Shown: positions 7,045 to 15,565 of the stretch, piece by piece
Layout of the letters: every line of letters starts with the position of its first letter
How positions within the stretch are numbered: the stretch's first letter is position 1
DNA from: Chloroflexota bacterium
GTDB taxonomy: Bacteria; Chloroflexota; Ktedonobacteria; Ktedonobacterales; Ktedonobacteraceae
Assembly (NCBI GenBank): GCA_902810755.1
Contig: CADDYT010000071.1
Coordinates: 1 to 29,771, forward strand
DNA length: 29,771 bases
Reading direction: 5' to 3'
Notes under the pieces: model-generated
Seen by the model: only the letters and a program-made list of their open reading frames with translations
The model's database searches: none
Told to the model about the DNA's origin: nothing
Translations under genes and position numbers: made by a program

Positions 7045-7599
7045 GTGACAAGACGAGGATATGACGGACTCAAGGCTCTGGCATCCCTAAGAGCAAAATT
7101 GGACGCGGAGTCGTTCCTGGAAGTGATGCATGAAGGAGGACATCTCTGGAAGGCCCATTTTACCTTCGGTCCTCCAGCAACGCGAGAAGCCATTGAGGAA
7201 ACAAAGAGGCAATTACAGGTTCCTTTTCCTACTTCCTATGAGAAGTTTCTGCTTTATTGTGATGGTGCGTTGCTCTACTATGACACAGAGTGTGGTCAGT
7301 GGGGCTTTCAACTGTATGGAACAAAAGACCTGTTTTCAATGAATACTGAGAGACGAATTCCTTACGAAAATGAGTGGCCGTCTCACTACCTCATTTTTGG
7401 GGCCTCTCGTGGCGATTCGGATCTCCTCGTTCTTGATACTGCCCATCAGTCAAATGAGGAGGGATATTATCCAGTGATTGATGGTGAAGGTGGCTATTCT
7501 CCAGCTGAATGGGTGGTTATTGCACCAGATTTCGGTATATGGCTTGATCGGCTGGTAGTAGCGCAAGGGGCCAAATATTGGAGGTGGTACCCACAATAA
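7045..7599 (+). CDS. SMI1/KNR4 (SUKH) family protein
   Basis: The core SUKH features are present. The entry helix is at about residues 43-70 (PPATREAIEETKRQLQVPFP then SYEKFLLYCDGALLY). A YGTKDLFSMN loop and ASRGDSDLLVLD near residues 118-130 correspond to the GDGD-type core strand. A C-terminal FGIWLDRLV helix follows. The start is GTG 7045 with GAAAGAGAAAG upstream, 18 bases after the duplicated gene. The 3' end overlaps the possible start of the next SUKH gene, indicating one transcript. Predicted role is immunity against a toxin tip; the partner is unknown. Confidence 0.85.
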   Translation: MTRRGYDGLKALASLRAKLDAESFLEVMHEGGHLWKAHFTFGPPATREAIEETKRQLQVPFPTSYEKFLLYCDGALLYYDTECGQWGFQLYGTKDLFSMNTERRIPYENEWPSHYLIFGASRGDSDLLVLDTAHQSNEEGYYPVIDGEGGYSPAEWVVIAPDFGIWLDRLVVAQGAKYWRWYPQ

Positions 7600-8126
7600 A
7601 TGAAGATGAACTTATCGAACACATGAAAGGATGTATTTTAAGGGGCAAACCGCTTTCTCGAAGCTACATTCGGAGCAATCAGAGGGTTAATCCGCCGGTC
7701 AGTTCTGCGGATATTGAACAGGCAGAGGCCCTGGTAGGATTTCCTCTGCCAACGATAATAAAGAGGTTGTATGTAGAGGTTGGTAATGGCGGATTTGGCC
7801 CTGGCTATGGGTTACTTCCATTAAACAATGAAGAAGACCCTCAAGCTCTTGAAACCGATTCCCTTGTCACTACCTATCTGGCCTTGCATCCGAGTACGCA
7901 GCGGCAAACGGAAGAGAGGAGTGGTTTCCCAGCTTTACCAGAGAAACTGATCATGATATGTGACTGGGGATGTAATATCAGTTCATGGATAGATTGCTCT
8001 CAGAGGGAGCTTCCTGTCTTAAGAAGTGAAGCGACGCTTGATTGTAATGAATTTACTCTTGAAGCATCTTCTTTCGCCAGTTGGTTAGAACATTGGCTCA
8101 AAGAATGCGGTGAGGAAATGCGATGA
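7578..8126 (+). CDS. SMI1/KNR4 (SUKH) family protein
   Basis: The motif set is PVSSADIEQAEALVGFPLPT, then LYVEVGNGGFGPGYGLLPL, a hallmark of one SUKH branch, and later IMICDWGCNISSWIDC. The C-terminus FASWLEHWLKECGEEM is the closing helix. The start is uncertain. TTG 7578 or GTG 7584 would overlap the previous gene by 16-22 bases, a GGAGGTG sits at 7580-7586, and the first in-frame ATG is 7623. The SUKH core is intact in any case. Likely an immunity protein. Confidence 0.8.
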   Translation: MEVVPTINEDELIEHMKGCILRGKPLSRSYIRSNQRVNPPVSSADIEQAEALVGFPLPTIIKRLYVEVGNGGFGPGYGLLPLNNEEDPQALETDSLVTTYLALHPSTQRQTEERSGFPALPEKLIMICDWGCNISSWIDCSQRELPVLRSEATLDCNEFTLEASSFASWLEHWLKECGEEMR

Positions 8127-8204
8127 TTGACCGAAAGCACTGCCTGAGCAAGCGTTTCTCTGTTATCCCGCTCAATTAATAGCTTCAAGAGAAAGGCTCA
8201 CTCT

Positions 8205-8810
8205 ATGACAGTAATTGTTGCAAGCCACCGTCTTTCGTCTGAGACGCTCAAGCAGCGTTATAGCGAGGCGTCTCTACTGGATGTCACCTCAAAAGGGCCA
8301 GAACCCTGGGTACGTTTCAGCCCCTTTTATTCTCATGGCGGCATTCCGGTGCCCTTCTCTGCGGGTATGACGAGTGCGAGCGTCGAGGGCATCTGGCAGG
8401 GGTTAAAGGTGTTTGAGGGCATGGATGTTGATACGCAGAAATTTGCGATTACGACAATGAAAGGGATCAAGAGAAGTGCCAGAAAATATGGCAAGGTTCT
8501 TGGACACCGGGCAGGGGTAGCAGGAACTGAATTGCTTTCCTATGTGCAGGCTCGCCACCTGATCTATCTGCCATCCTATCGCTGGGTGCTTGAGTATCGT
8601 CTTCAAAATGAACTGGCTGAATTAGCGAGGCTGCAAAAGGACAGGTTGGTTGTTCTTCTGGATTATGAGACCAATGGAGATGTCAATGATCTTACCCATC
8701 CTCTTTCTCATGCCTGGCTGATCAAGTATTATCTGGAGGGCAATTGGCCTATCAGTATGCTCGGCAAAGAGGAGGGAGAAAACAAACAGATGAAGAGGAT
8801 GGCAGAATAA
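8205..8810 (+). CDS. Conserved 201-aa protein (possibly DUF6939)
   Basis: A soluble protein with strongly patterned blocks: VASHRLSSETLKQRYSEA, then DVTSKGPEPWVRFSPFYSHG, GIPVPFS, SVEGIWQGLKVFEG, YGKVLGHRAG, ARHLIYLPSYRWVLE and VLLDYETNGDVNDL with PLSHAWLIKYYLEG. I believe this pattern belongs to a conserved family annotated as DUF6939 in actinobacteria and Chloroflexota, but I cannot confirm the number. No catalytic motif is recognisable, though the conserved H, R and D residues would allow an enzyme. The ATG has GAGAAAGG upstream. It is the last gene of the plus-strand island and meets the minus-strand glycosyltransferase at a shared hairpin. Confidence 0.75.
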   Translation: MTVIVASHRLSSETLKQRYSEASLLDVTSKGPEPWVRFSPFYSHGGIPVPFSAGMTSASVEGIWQGLKVFEGMDVDTQKFAITTMKGIKRSARKYGKVLGHRAGVAGTELLSYVQARHLIYLPSYRWVLEYRLQNELAELARLQKDRLVVLLDYETNGDVNDLTHPLSHAWLIKYYLEGNWPISMLGKEEGENKQMKRMAE

Positions 8811-8825
8811 GCCATACCCTGGATT

Positions 8826-8852
8826 GGGGCGCGACGCAATTGATCGCGCCCC
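8826..8852. terminator. Hairpin between convergent genes
   Basis: GGGGCGCGA (8826-8834) pairs perfectly with TCGCGCCCC (8844-8852), with a 9-base loop. It lies between the stop codons at 8810 (+) and 8860 (-), and on the plus side is followed by a short T-rich stretch. Probably serves both directions. Confidence 0.65.
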
Positions 8853-8859
8853 GGACATT

Positions 8860-10083
8860 TTATTGCACAGCCACGCAGGCCAGTTCATTGCACATGTCAT
8901 CATAGAGGTCTACAACCTGGGCGGCGATGGCGGGCCAGCCGAGGTGCTGGACGGAAGGGCGGGCGGCGTGGCGCATGCCTTCCAGCACGGCGGGCTGCTG
9001 TAAGAGTGAATCGAGCCGCTCGGCGAAGAAGCCGGGGCAGCGCGGGACGAGGTAGCCAGTTTCGCCCTGGCGCACTATTGTCGTCAGGCCACCGGCGCGG
9101 GTCGCTACGACCGGAGTGCCGCAGGCCAGCGATTCCACGGCGGCCATGCCGAAGCTCTCATGGTAGGAAGGCACCACCGTCACATCGGCGGCGCTGTAGA
9201 GCATGGGCAGTTCCTGCTGCGGGCGCGCCCCCAGAAAATGCACGCGCTGGCCGAGCTTGAGGCTGGCCGCCAGCTTGCGCAGGTTCTGTAGTTCCTGATC
9301 GCCCGTCAGCCTGCCGCCAACGATGACGACCTGCGCCTGCTCCTCCATCAAAGCTGCCGCGCGCAGCAGCACATCAGGCCCCTTGAAGGGGTCAAGTCGT
9401 CCCACAAAGAGCAGTACCGTCTGATCTTGCCGCAGGCCCAGCGCCGCACGCGCCTGCTGACGATTTTGCGGTTTGAACAGAGTGAGGTCAACGCCGCAGG
9501 GGATGACGGCGACCTGCCCTGGCGTGGCCCCGCAATAGCGAATAATCTGCTTGCGTTCGTCCTGCGTGGCGGCGATGATGCGCTCAACGTGCTGCACCAG
9601 TCGCTGCTCCATCTCCAGGCGCAGGGGAGATTCAGGCTCGGCGGGATTGGCGAGTTGTTTCAGGCGCGCCAGAGTATGGAACATGGTGACGTGCGGGACA
9701 TCCCAACGCTGTGCGAGTTGCATGCCCGCGACGCCGGAAAGCCAGTAATGGCTGTGCAAAAGATCGTACTGCCTGCGCTCGGCGCGGCGGAAAGCCTCGA
9801 TGTGATGCACAAATAGAGGGATGTGCCGGTAAAGCTCATCTTTTGGAATGGCGGCAAGAGGACCGGCCTGGATGTGAATAACCCGCACATGGGGGCCGAT
9901 GTGGACGATACGTGGCGTGTGAGGATGTGTCTGGCGAGTAAAGATATCGATGGTCATATCGCGCTGCCCCAGCTCGCGTGCCAGTTCGCGCATATAGACG
10001 TTCATGCCGCCCGCGTCGCGCGTGCGCCCTGCCGAATCTAGCGGCGACGTGTGGACGCTGAGCATGGCTACTGCATGCCTCAT
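8860..10083 (-). CDS. GT4-family glycosyltransferase (MshA/sucrose-phosphate-synthase-like)
   Basis: A GT-B fold transferase that moves a sugar from an activated nucleotide donor. The N-terminus carries LSVHTSPLDSAG and DAGGMNVYMRELARELG, the acceptor-side glycine loop seen in MshA and sucrose-phosphate synthases. The middle has VIPCGVDLTLF and LLFVGRLDPFKGPDVLL (Arg and Lys that hold the donor diphosphate). The C-terminal half has SYHESFGMAAVESLACGTPV, the E-x7-E donor motif. The 407-aa length fits a complete enzyme. The start ATG has AAAGGAAG about 9 bases upstream. The exact product cannot be told from sequence; there are no thiol-pathway genes beside it, so mycothiol synthesis is not supported. 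Confidence 0.9.
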   Translation of the reverse strand: MRHAVAMLSVHTSPLDSAGRTRDAGGMNVYMRELARELGQRDMTIDIFTRQTHPHTPRIVHIGPHVRVIHIQAGPLAAIPKDELYRHIPLFVHHIEAFRRAERRQYDLLHSHYWLSGVAGMQLAQRWDVPHVTMFHTLARLKQLANPAEPESPLRLEMEQRLVQHVERIIAATQDERKQIIRYCGATPGQVAVIPCGVDLTLFKPQNRQQARAALGLRQDQTVLLFVGRLDPFKGPDVLLRAAALMEEQAQVVIVGGRLTGDQELQNLRKLAASLKLGQRVHFLGARPQQELPMLYSAADVTVVPSYHESFGMAAVESLACGTPVVATRAGGLTTIVRQGETGYLVPRCPGFFAERLDSLLQQPAVLEGMRHAARPSVQHLGWPAIAAQVVDLYDDMCNELACVAVQ

Positions 10084-10283
10084 GAGGTCATACTTCCTTT
10101 CTTCAATTGTTCCTAACGTTCATTGCAGATACGTGGCCAGCGTCCTTCGCTTGCTTCAAGCGCCTTTGTCTGAAGTGCGAGCATCTGGAACCTCCTTTTT
10201 TCAGGCAACAATTGCTACTCCCGTAACGGGTTGCTTCCTGTAGACTACAACACAGCGATGGAGTTCATCTATTTCCATCTCAG

Positions 10284-11141
10284 CTATGGCTTTGCCTTCT
10301 TTTCGCGTTTGCGCAGCGCGCTAATCGCCTCGTACATCTCCTGCATATCGGCGCCGCGTCCGTTATTCTCCTCTGCCAGTCCCTTCAGGCAATCAACGCG
10401 CCGTTTGAGCGCGGCGTTGAAGGCATTGCAGGACAGGCCGACCCATCGAGCCAGATCGTCAAGGATGGGCTGATCCGCATGTTCAAACGTGTCGTCAACG
10501 TTGTTCCACAGTGAGAGCGGTACTGGCGTAATCGTATCGGGCTTCTGCGGATTCGCCTGCGGCTCAAAGAAGTGCGTGGTAAACCAGCGGCGACGTGCGG
10601 GATAGACGCGACCCACCAGGCCCATGTTGATAACCAGACCCAGGCGGCGTACATCCTCTGCCGTCAGCCGCAGGTCGTGGTGGTACATGTCGATGACATC
10701 ATCGATGGTGTCGGCGTGGACGCTGGTGGCGATATGGTAGCCCTGCGCGGGTAGCGTCAGGTAGCGTTTCGCTATTCTGCCCCACATGTAGATGCGCAGG
10801 TGGTCGCTGACCTCGTTGCAGAGCGCGTAGGTCTCCTGCGGCTTGATATCGGGCAGGCGCGTGAACGCGAAATCCTCATACATGCCGGACATATAAGCCA
10901 GGGCAGTGCCTTCGGGCAAAAATTGCAGGAGCGCGTTCAGCGTCGTCGTCTTGCCCACGCCCGGCTGCGGGTCGGTCGGCCCGGCGACGGTGAGTGACGC
11001 GCCATGTTCCAGCAGCAGCCAGATCAATCCGGCGGTCTCCGCGTCAACGCTGCCCAGCGCGATAATTTGCGCCACCGAAAGTTGCCTCCGCGATTCATAA
11101 TGCCAGTAATACCGTTCATAGGGGTCACGTGGATCAAACAT
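10284..11141 (-). CDS. Small VirB11/GspE-like P-loop ATPase with unusual P-loop
   Basis: The protein carries the secretion-ATPase core: a P-loop AGPTDPQPGVGKTTTL (about residues 53-68), a NEVSD element like the GE-R-D Walker B/Asp-box region, and YHIATSVHADTIDDVI, the conserved His box of PilT/VirB11/GspE ATPases. The P-loop is odd: usual members read GPTGAGKTT, whereas here extra DPQP residues separate GPT from GVGKTT, so the Walker A first Gly is displaced. It is short (285 aa) and lacks the large N-terminal domain of GspE. No pilin or secretion genes adjoin it. ATP hydrolysis is plausible; its machine is unknown. The ATG has GGGGAAGGGAA upstream. Confidence 0.7.
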   Translation of the reverse strand: MFDPRDPYERYYWHYESRRQLSVAQIIALGSVDAETAGLIWLLLEHGASLTVAGPTDPQPGVGKTTTLNALLQFLPEGTALAYMSGMYEDFAFTRLPDIKPQETYALCNEVSDHLRIYMWGRIAKRYLTLPAQGYHIATSVHADTIDDVIDMYHHDLRLTAEDVRRLGLVINMGLVGRVYPARRRWFTTHFFEPQANPQKPDTITPVPLSLWNNVDDTFEHADQPILDDLARWVGLSCNAFNAALKRRVDCLKGLAEENNGRGADMQEMYEAISALRKREKKAKP

Positions 11142-11190
11142 AGATTATTCCCTTCCCCGGATTAGCAATATAATGACATTTCCCGGTCGT

Positions 11191-11303
11191 GTCATGCTGA
11201 GCGAGAGCGAAGCATCCGGGCAAACAGGTGTTCAGGATGGCTCACTCAGACGCTTCTCCTCCGCTGCGCTCAGAGCGAAGGGTTCTGTTTCGCTCATCAT
11301 GAC
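11191..11303. repeat. Dispersed palindromic repeat (GTCATGCTGAGCG type)
   Basis: It begins GTCATGCTGAGCGAGAGCGA at 11191 and closes with the inverse TCGCTCATCATGAC at 11290-11303. The same unit occurs at 28320-28480 and as a perfect 28-bp palindrome at 29570-29654. It sits between the stop of the phosphatase gene and the start of the ATPase gene, both on the minus strand. Confidence 0.7.
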
Positions 11304-11313
11304 GCGACCGCAT

Positions 11314-12012
11314 CTACTCCTTTTGCTCTTCTTCCCTGGCCTCCGCCTCCTCAGCCTGAGCCTGCTCGCTCTTTTGCGCTTCGGGGATGGGCGGCTTCAG
11401 CCAGCCAGGGCGGGGACTCCAGCTTACGGCGATGACTCGTGGTGGATGATCCTGTTCCAGTTCAACCAGGCTCACAGAGGCGTTTTCAATCATCAGTGAG
11501 GGCGCGCGGCTGACCTCCAGAGGGAGATAGTGCGCGAGCAAGACTTTGATTACGTCGGCGTGCGCCACAAAGGCCGGGTAGGCGCCGATATCCTCTGTTA
11601 CCCGCCAGCGTTCCACCGCCGCGACGGCTCGCTCCTGTAATATAGTAAATGTCTCGACCCCTTCGGGGGCGACCGTTGGGTTGCGTACAAACGCTTTCCA
11701 GGCGGGATCGTTTTTCGAGACTTCGTCGATGGTCTTGCCTGCCCATGCTCCTACCTCAGTATCCGCCAGTGCGGGTTCGGTATGGATGGGCAGGCCGCGC
11801 CCCTCCGCCAGAATTTGCGCCGTCTCGCACGCTCTCTCCAGCGGGCTGCTGATGATCGCGCTGACAGGAATCGCGGCCAGCGCCTCCGCGAGTTGTTTGA
11901 CCTGCCGGATGCCTTTTTCGTTCAGCGAAATACCCGGCAATTGCCCCGGCAGGCGATGTTCAACGTTCCAACTGGTTTCCCCATGACGAATGAAGAGCAA
12001 GGTTTGTTTCAT
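11314..12012 (-). CDS. Histidine phosphatase (phosphoglycerate-mutase-like) family protein
   Basis: Branch-1 histidine phosphatase: the catalytic motif LLFIRHGETSWN lies at the N-terminus (His10 forms the phospho-intermediate), with SSPLERACETAQILA as the Arg/Glu block and a second His in PAFVAHADVIKVLLAHYL. The start is placed at ATG 12012 because the catalytic motif should begin within the first ten residues; an open extension back to 12174 has a Trp-rich, unrelated sequence and is probably not translated. A charged Glu/Ala/Gln-rich tail (about residues 205-232) is extra. Substrate is not determined by sequence; relatives act on phosphoglycerate, sugar phosphates or cofactor precursors. Confidence 0.85.
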   Translation of the reverse strand: MKQTLLFIRHGETSWNVEHRLPGQLPGISLNEKGIRQVKQLAEALAAIPVSAIISSPLERACETAQILAEGRGLPIHTEPALADTEVGAWAGKTIDEVSKNDPAWKAFVRNPTVAPEGVETFTILQERAVAAVERWRVTEDIGAYPAFVAHADVIKVLLAHYLPLEVSRAPSLMIENASVSLVELEQDHPPRVIAVSWSPRPGWLKPPIPEAQKSEQAQAEEAEAREEEQKE

Positions 12013-12279
12013 GCCACTATCTATACTTTCCCTCAGCCTCTCTGGATGCAGCCGCAGTTGTCTGCGCCAGCGCCAGCAGCGCCAGCCAGTGAACACATAG
12101 ACCCACAGTACCGACACCCACATCCATCCCAGGCTGCTCACATGTCTCACAGCATTGCTCATGCGTTGTAACACCGGACTACTCTACCTCGATAGCAGCG
12201 ACCCGATGCACCTGCTGCATGAGTCCATCTCCAATCTACAAAAAGCCAACAATGTGCTTTCTATTGTATCAGTGGAAGC

Positions 12280-12580
12280 AGATCGACCGCAAGTCCACAG
12301 GCCGACCGCCCGGCAGCGCAGGCCACCCGCAAGAGGCTTACACGGGGAGATCTTTGAGACAAACGCCTTTGGAGTCACTTGTGAGGCCGATGAAAAAGGG
12401 ATTATGGGTGATACTTCTCCGTCTGTTCCCCAGGCCGGTCTCTCCAAAAAACCTCCCCGTGTAAGCCCGCAAGAGGTGGCCCTACTATACACGGCGTGCG
12501 CTCGCCGCACAAGCGGCGCGGCGGTTGGGGTGTATATAGTAGGGCCGACCCTTGCGGTCGGCCTGCGCGTTGGGGCAGCC
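12280..12580. repeat. Complex of inverted repeats containing the CCCTACTATAC core
   Basis: The non-coding stretch 12013-12613 holds nested repeats. GCTTACACGGGGAG (12336-12349) is inverted at 12453-12466. CCCGCAAGAGG occurs twice in direct orientation. GGCCCTACTATACAC (12478-12492) faces GTGTATATAGTAGGGCC (12530-12546), enclosing a GC-rich loop, followed by a small CGACCCTTGCGGTCG hairpin. The same core recurs at 13854 and 25209-25264. I see no gene here. Confidence 0.7.
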
Positions 12581-12613
12581 TGTGCGGCCTGCATGGTGGA
12601 GCTTACAGCATTG

Positions 12614-13822
12614 CTAGCACGCGCAACTGAGATCCAGTTCGCTATCCTGCGGCTCTTCGATAGCCGCGTCCTGCCCTTCGTCGCTGAAGGTGTAGGGGTG
12701 ATCCAGCGCGTCGGTGATGATGCGTTCTACGTCGGCAAGGCTGTTGATACGCACGAGGGCGTTGCGCACCTGTTTGGCGCCGGGGAAATGGCCCAGATAC
12801 CAGCCCATATGCTTGCGCAACTCGACAAAATGGTCCTCGCCCTTCAGCTTCGCGTGTACCCGCGCATGTTCCAGCGCCATCAACAGCCGCTCCTCGCGTG
12901 TCGGCATCACATCTGGCAGGTCTTCGCGGCTCGGATTGATGCCGTTGTGCAGCAGTTGTTTGAGCAGGGGGCGATTCTGGAAGAGCCAGGGGTTGCCGAA
13001 GCTGGCGCGCCCGATCAAGACGCCATGCACGCCGGTCGTGCGAATCCGTTGCGCGGCCTCGTAGAGACTATGAATATCGCCATTGCCCAGAATCAGCGTA
13101 TCTGTCTTACGCACAATCTCTGCCGCCGCCGCGATGGCGTCCCAGTTAGCCTCGCCCTTATAGTGCTGCACTAGCGTGCGCCCGTGCAGCGAGATGACGG
13201 CGGGTTCCAGTTCCAGCAACTCCTGCACCCAGTCGGTAATCACAATTGAGTCATAGCCCAGCCGCGTCTTCACCGAGACGGGCAGCAACCTGCGTTCCGT
13301 GACCGGTGGATCACCCCAGATCAGCGCCCGCTCCTCGTTCATCTGGCGGATGCGCTTGATGCGTTCTGGGTCCATCTCCAGGTCTTCCAGCGTCTGCCCG
13401 TTGGCCCAGTCGCGCACGCCCTGCATGGTAGCGCGGATAATTGCCTTCGCTGTCTCCGGCATGCGAATCAGCGCCGCGCCACCGCCCTTATTGGCGACAG
13501 TGCGGGCAGGGCAGCCCATATTGATATCGACCCCGTCGAAGCCAAGCTCGCAGACTACGTGAGCGGCGCGGTAAAAGTATTCGGGCCGACAGCCAAAAAT
13601 CTGCGCCACGACAGGCCGTTCCGCCGGCGTATAGAGAAAGTCGCGGAAAATGCGGTCGCTGCCGCGCCACAGGCCCTCTACATTCGTAAACTCCGTCAGC
13701 ACCACGTCGGGCTTGCCATACAGGCCATGCATCGTGCGGCACGACGCGTCCGTCACCCCGTCCATCGGAGCTAACCCAATAATCGGTTGTTCTAATGTAT
13801 CCCAGAAAGATCCGTTTCTCAT
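12614..13822 (-). CDS. tRNA-dihydrouridine synthase (Dus family)
   Basis: A flavoenzyme that reduces uridines in tRNA D-loops with FMN and NADPH. The TIM-barrel motifs are in order: PIIGLAPMDGVTDASCR at the N-terminus, PVVAQIFGC (about 70-78), FDGVDINMGCPARTV with the catalytic Cys at about 104, PVSVKTRLGY, ISLHGRT, LILGNGDI, GVLIGRASFGNPWLF, and a helical tail with FVELRKHMGWYLGHFPGAK that binds tRNA. At 402 aa it is longer than most DusB proteins (about 330). The excess is a charged insertion at roughly residues 139-179 before the KTRLG strand, plus an acidic, Cys-containing tail. Start ATG 13822 has only a weak binding site. The repeat at 13833-13867 lies in its leader. Confidence 0.9.
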   Translation of the reverse strand: MRNGSFWDTLEQPIIGLAPMDGVTDASCRTMHGLYGKPDVVLTEFTNVEGLWRGSDRIFRDFLYTPAERPVVAQIFGCRPEYFYRAAHVVCELGFDGVDINMGCPARTVANKGGGAALIRMPETAKAIIRATMQGVRDWANGQTLEDLEMDPERIKRIRQMNEERALIWGDPPVTERRLLPVSVKTRLGYDSIVITDWVQELLELEPAVISLHGRTLVQHYKGEANWDAIAAAAEIVRKTDTLILGNGDIHSLYEAAQRIRTTGVHGVLIGRASFGNPWLFQNRPLLKQLLHNGINPSREDLPDVMPTREERLLMALEHARVHAKLKGEDHFVELRKHMGWYLGHFPGAKQVRNALVRINSLADVERIITDALDHPYTFSDEGQDAAIEEPQDSELDLSCAC

Positions 13823-13832
13823 AGAAAACCCC

Positions 13833-13867
13833 GGGGCAACCGCAAGGGATTGCCCCTACTATACTAC
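13833..13867. repeat. Short hairpin repeat with CCCTACTATAC
   Basis: GGGGCAA (13833-13839) pairs with TTGCCCC (13850-13856), with CCGCAAGGGA as loop, followed by CTACTATACTAC. It is a small member of the repeat family seen at 12280-12580 and 25127-25336, and lies 10 bases upstream of the Dus start codon. Confidence 0.6.
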
Positions 13868-14015
13868 GGCTTCGCTTCCAGTCTCTAACCAGCCGAAACT
13901 TCTTTATCCCTGTCCCATAAAAGAAAGAACGTCTTCTCAATCAAAGGTATTTCTGACCATCATATAATACACGTTTCGGGGAGTGCGGTCAATTGCTATG
14001 GTATTGCCCTGGCAT

Positions 14016-14558
14016 TTATGCCTGCTTCAGGTCTGGCTGCGCTTCCAACACATCTTGCTCCGTCTCCGTTGCCGCTTCTCCTCTTCCTAACAGCCTCGTC
14101 GCCAGTCGCGCGGGCCGCCTGATGATGCTCTCCCACAACTTTTTGCCCGCCCCCGGCGGCAATACTATGATATAAATGCGAGAGGGCATCTTTTCCAGCA
14201 AATGGTTGATCTGACTGATGGAAAGCAGAATGCCGCTCTCGTTGCGTACAAAAACCAGCACCCCGCTCACGTGATGTTCGTGCGCAAACTCGTTGATTGT
14301 CTGCACGGGGTGCTCTGTATGCACCTCATATGGTTCAATCGCAACGCCGTGTCTCTCCGCCTTGTGCCGCACCGCCTCCAGAAAATCCTTCGATTGCTGG
14401 ATGTGTTCCCAGCGCAGCCTGCGCGACATCTCTTGCTCTGGTAGCAGCGAGAGCGGTACCAGAATCGCGTGTCCCCTCTTCGCAAAGCGTACCGCCTGCT
14501 CAATCGCGTTCATGCTCACACCATGTGTAAACGGCAGCAACACCCGTCTCTTTTTCAT
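14016..14558 (-). CDS. Universal-stress-protein-like domain protein
   Basis: A 180-aa soluble protein with the UspA-type alpha/beta layout. The first strand is RRVLLPFTHG, then a helix NAIEQAVRFAKR, strand HAILVPLSLLP, a long helix with QQSKDFLEAVRHKAERHG, VAIEPYEVHTEHPVQTINEF and VSGVLVFVRNE. The usual ATP-binding G-x2-G-x9-G(S/T) motif is not clear (KMPSRIYIIVLPPGAGKK stands in its place), so nucleotide binding is doubtful. The tail is basic, then acidic. GGAGG lies 9-10 bases before ATG 14558. Function is inferred from fold only. Confidence 0.65.
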   Translation of the reverse strand: MKKRRVLLPFTHGVSMNAIEQAVRFAKRGHAILVPLSLLPEQEMSRRLRWEHIQQSKDFLEAVRHKAERHGVAIEPYEVHTEHPVQTINEFAHEHHVSGVLVFVRNESGILLSISQINHLLEKMPSRIYIIVLPPGAGKKLWESIIRRPARLATRLLGRGEAATETEQDVLEAQPDLKQA

Positions 14559-14744
14559 ACAGCCATACCTCCAACTCTCTGCCAGTGGCCAATTCGCCCT
14601 CTCTATTACAATTACTCATTATTACCGTTTTGTAGGATGAAACGGATACCGGCTCCATGAGCATACACGAAGCTCTTCCGCTGCTCTTCCAAAAGTTGTG
14701 TGGCGACGAGGCGCAGGCATAGAAATAAGACCGGGCGCCTCAGA

Positions 14745-15343
14745 TCAAGGCTCCTCGGTTAGCATTTTGAGCAGGATTCGCTCAACGAGACGCACATTCG
14801 GGAGCGCGGAAAAGGTCCCTGGTCGACCGGTGCTAGCAGTGCCAGCATTAGACTGGTTACTGCCATAGCTGCCGTAAGGAGCGTTGCCGGCAAAGATGAG
14901 GTCGCCGGAACCGTCGGGGCGCTCGATGCGATGGACCTGGCCGATGGCGCGCTTGCTGTAGGACGAGACGCTCAGGTAACGACCGGAGCGCAGGATGATG
15001 GCGCGCTGATTCGTGATGGCGTAAAGCATGTTGCCGGGCGAGGAGAAGCCAACCAGACCGATAATGAGATAGACCAGGCCCAGCACGGAGAAGACGCCGC
15101 CGGGAATAAAGAGACCGAGCAGGCCAGCCGGAAAACCTGACGAAGAAAGCGGGCTGAGCAAGAGAATCAGGCCAATAAGCAGAAGCAGCAGGCCGACCGG
15201 CATGAAGACCAGGCCCAGCGTGCGAAAAACCCTGGCCGGGGAAACGATGCCTTTTTTCCGCACATCAGGCGACCAGACCAGATCAACTCTTCGCCTTCGA
15301 GCAGTTCATTGCTGAGGGATGCCTCCATAGTTTGTAGCTGCAT
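14745..15343 (-). pseudogene. Membrane protein with two TM helices and PH-like domain, frameshifted
   Basis: Translation should begin at ATG 15343, which has a perfect AAGGAGGATATC leader, giving MQLQTMEASLSNELLEGEEL and IWSGR. That frame then runs into nonsense at about 15270, while the neighbouring frame gives PDVRKKGIVSPARVFRTLG followed by two hydrophobic helices (LVFMPVGLLLLLIGLILLL and a second around GLLGLFIPGGVFSVLGLVYLI) and the segment MLYAITNQRAIILRSG, typical of bacterial PH-like domains. Adding one C in CGCCTGAT restores IWSGRPDVRKKG. So a one-base deletion, or a sequencing error, splits an otherwise intact gene of about 199 aa. Confidence 0.7.
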
Positions 15344-15565
15344 GATATCCTCCTTAAAGAAAGACAGAAATAACGATCGAGAAGAAGAACTTGCCGTACT
15401 AATCATACACCAGCATGGAAGCAGCATGACTCTCTACCCGCATATGGTTTCTCACCCTTATCATGGGATATAATGTAGGACAACTTGATGATGAAGCCAG
15501 AGAACCATTCTCAATGAGATACATAGCCCCACGATTGGCTATTGATATGCAAAGGAGCGATATTT

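Noticed and set aside
10084..10283. Possible gene or riboswitch between the glycosyltransferase and the ATPase
   Set aside because: No coding frame with family motifs and no recognisable conserved aptamer; probably just promoter and leader.
12013..12174. N-terminal extension of the histidine phosphatase
   Set aside because: The catalytic motif should begin near the start; the extension is Trp/Arg-rich without family similarity.
12155..13174. Long open frame on the plus strand
   Set aside because: It is antisense to the tRNA-dihydrouridine synthase and crosses repeats; no family motifs, and the minus strand is clearly coding.
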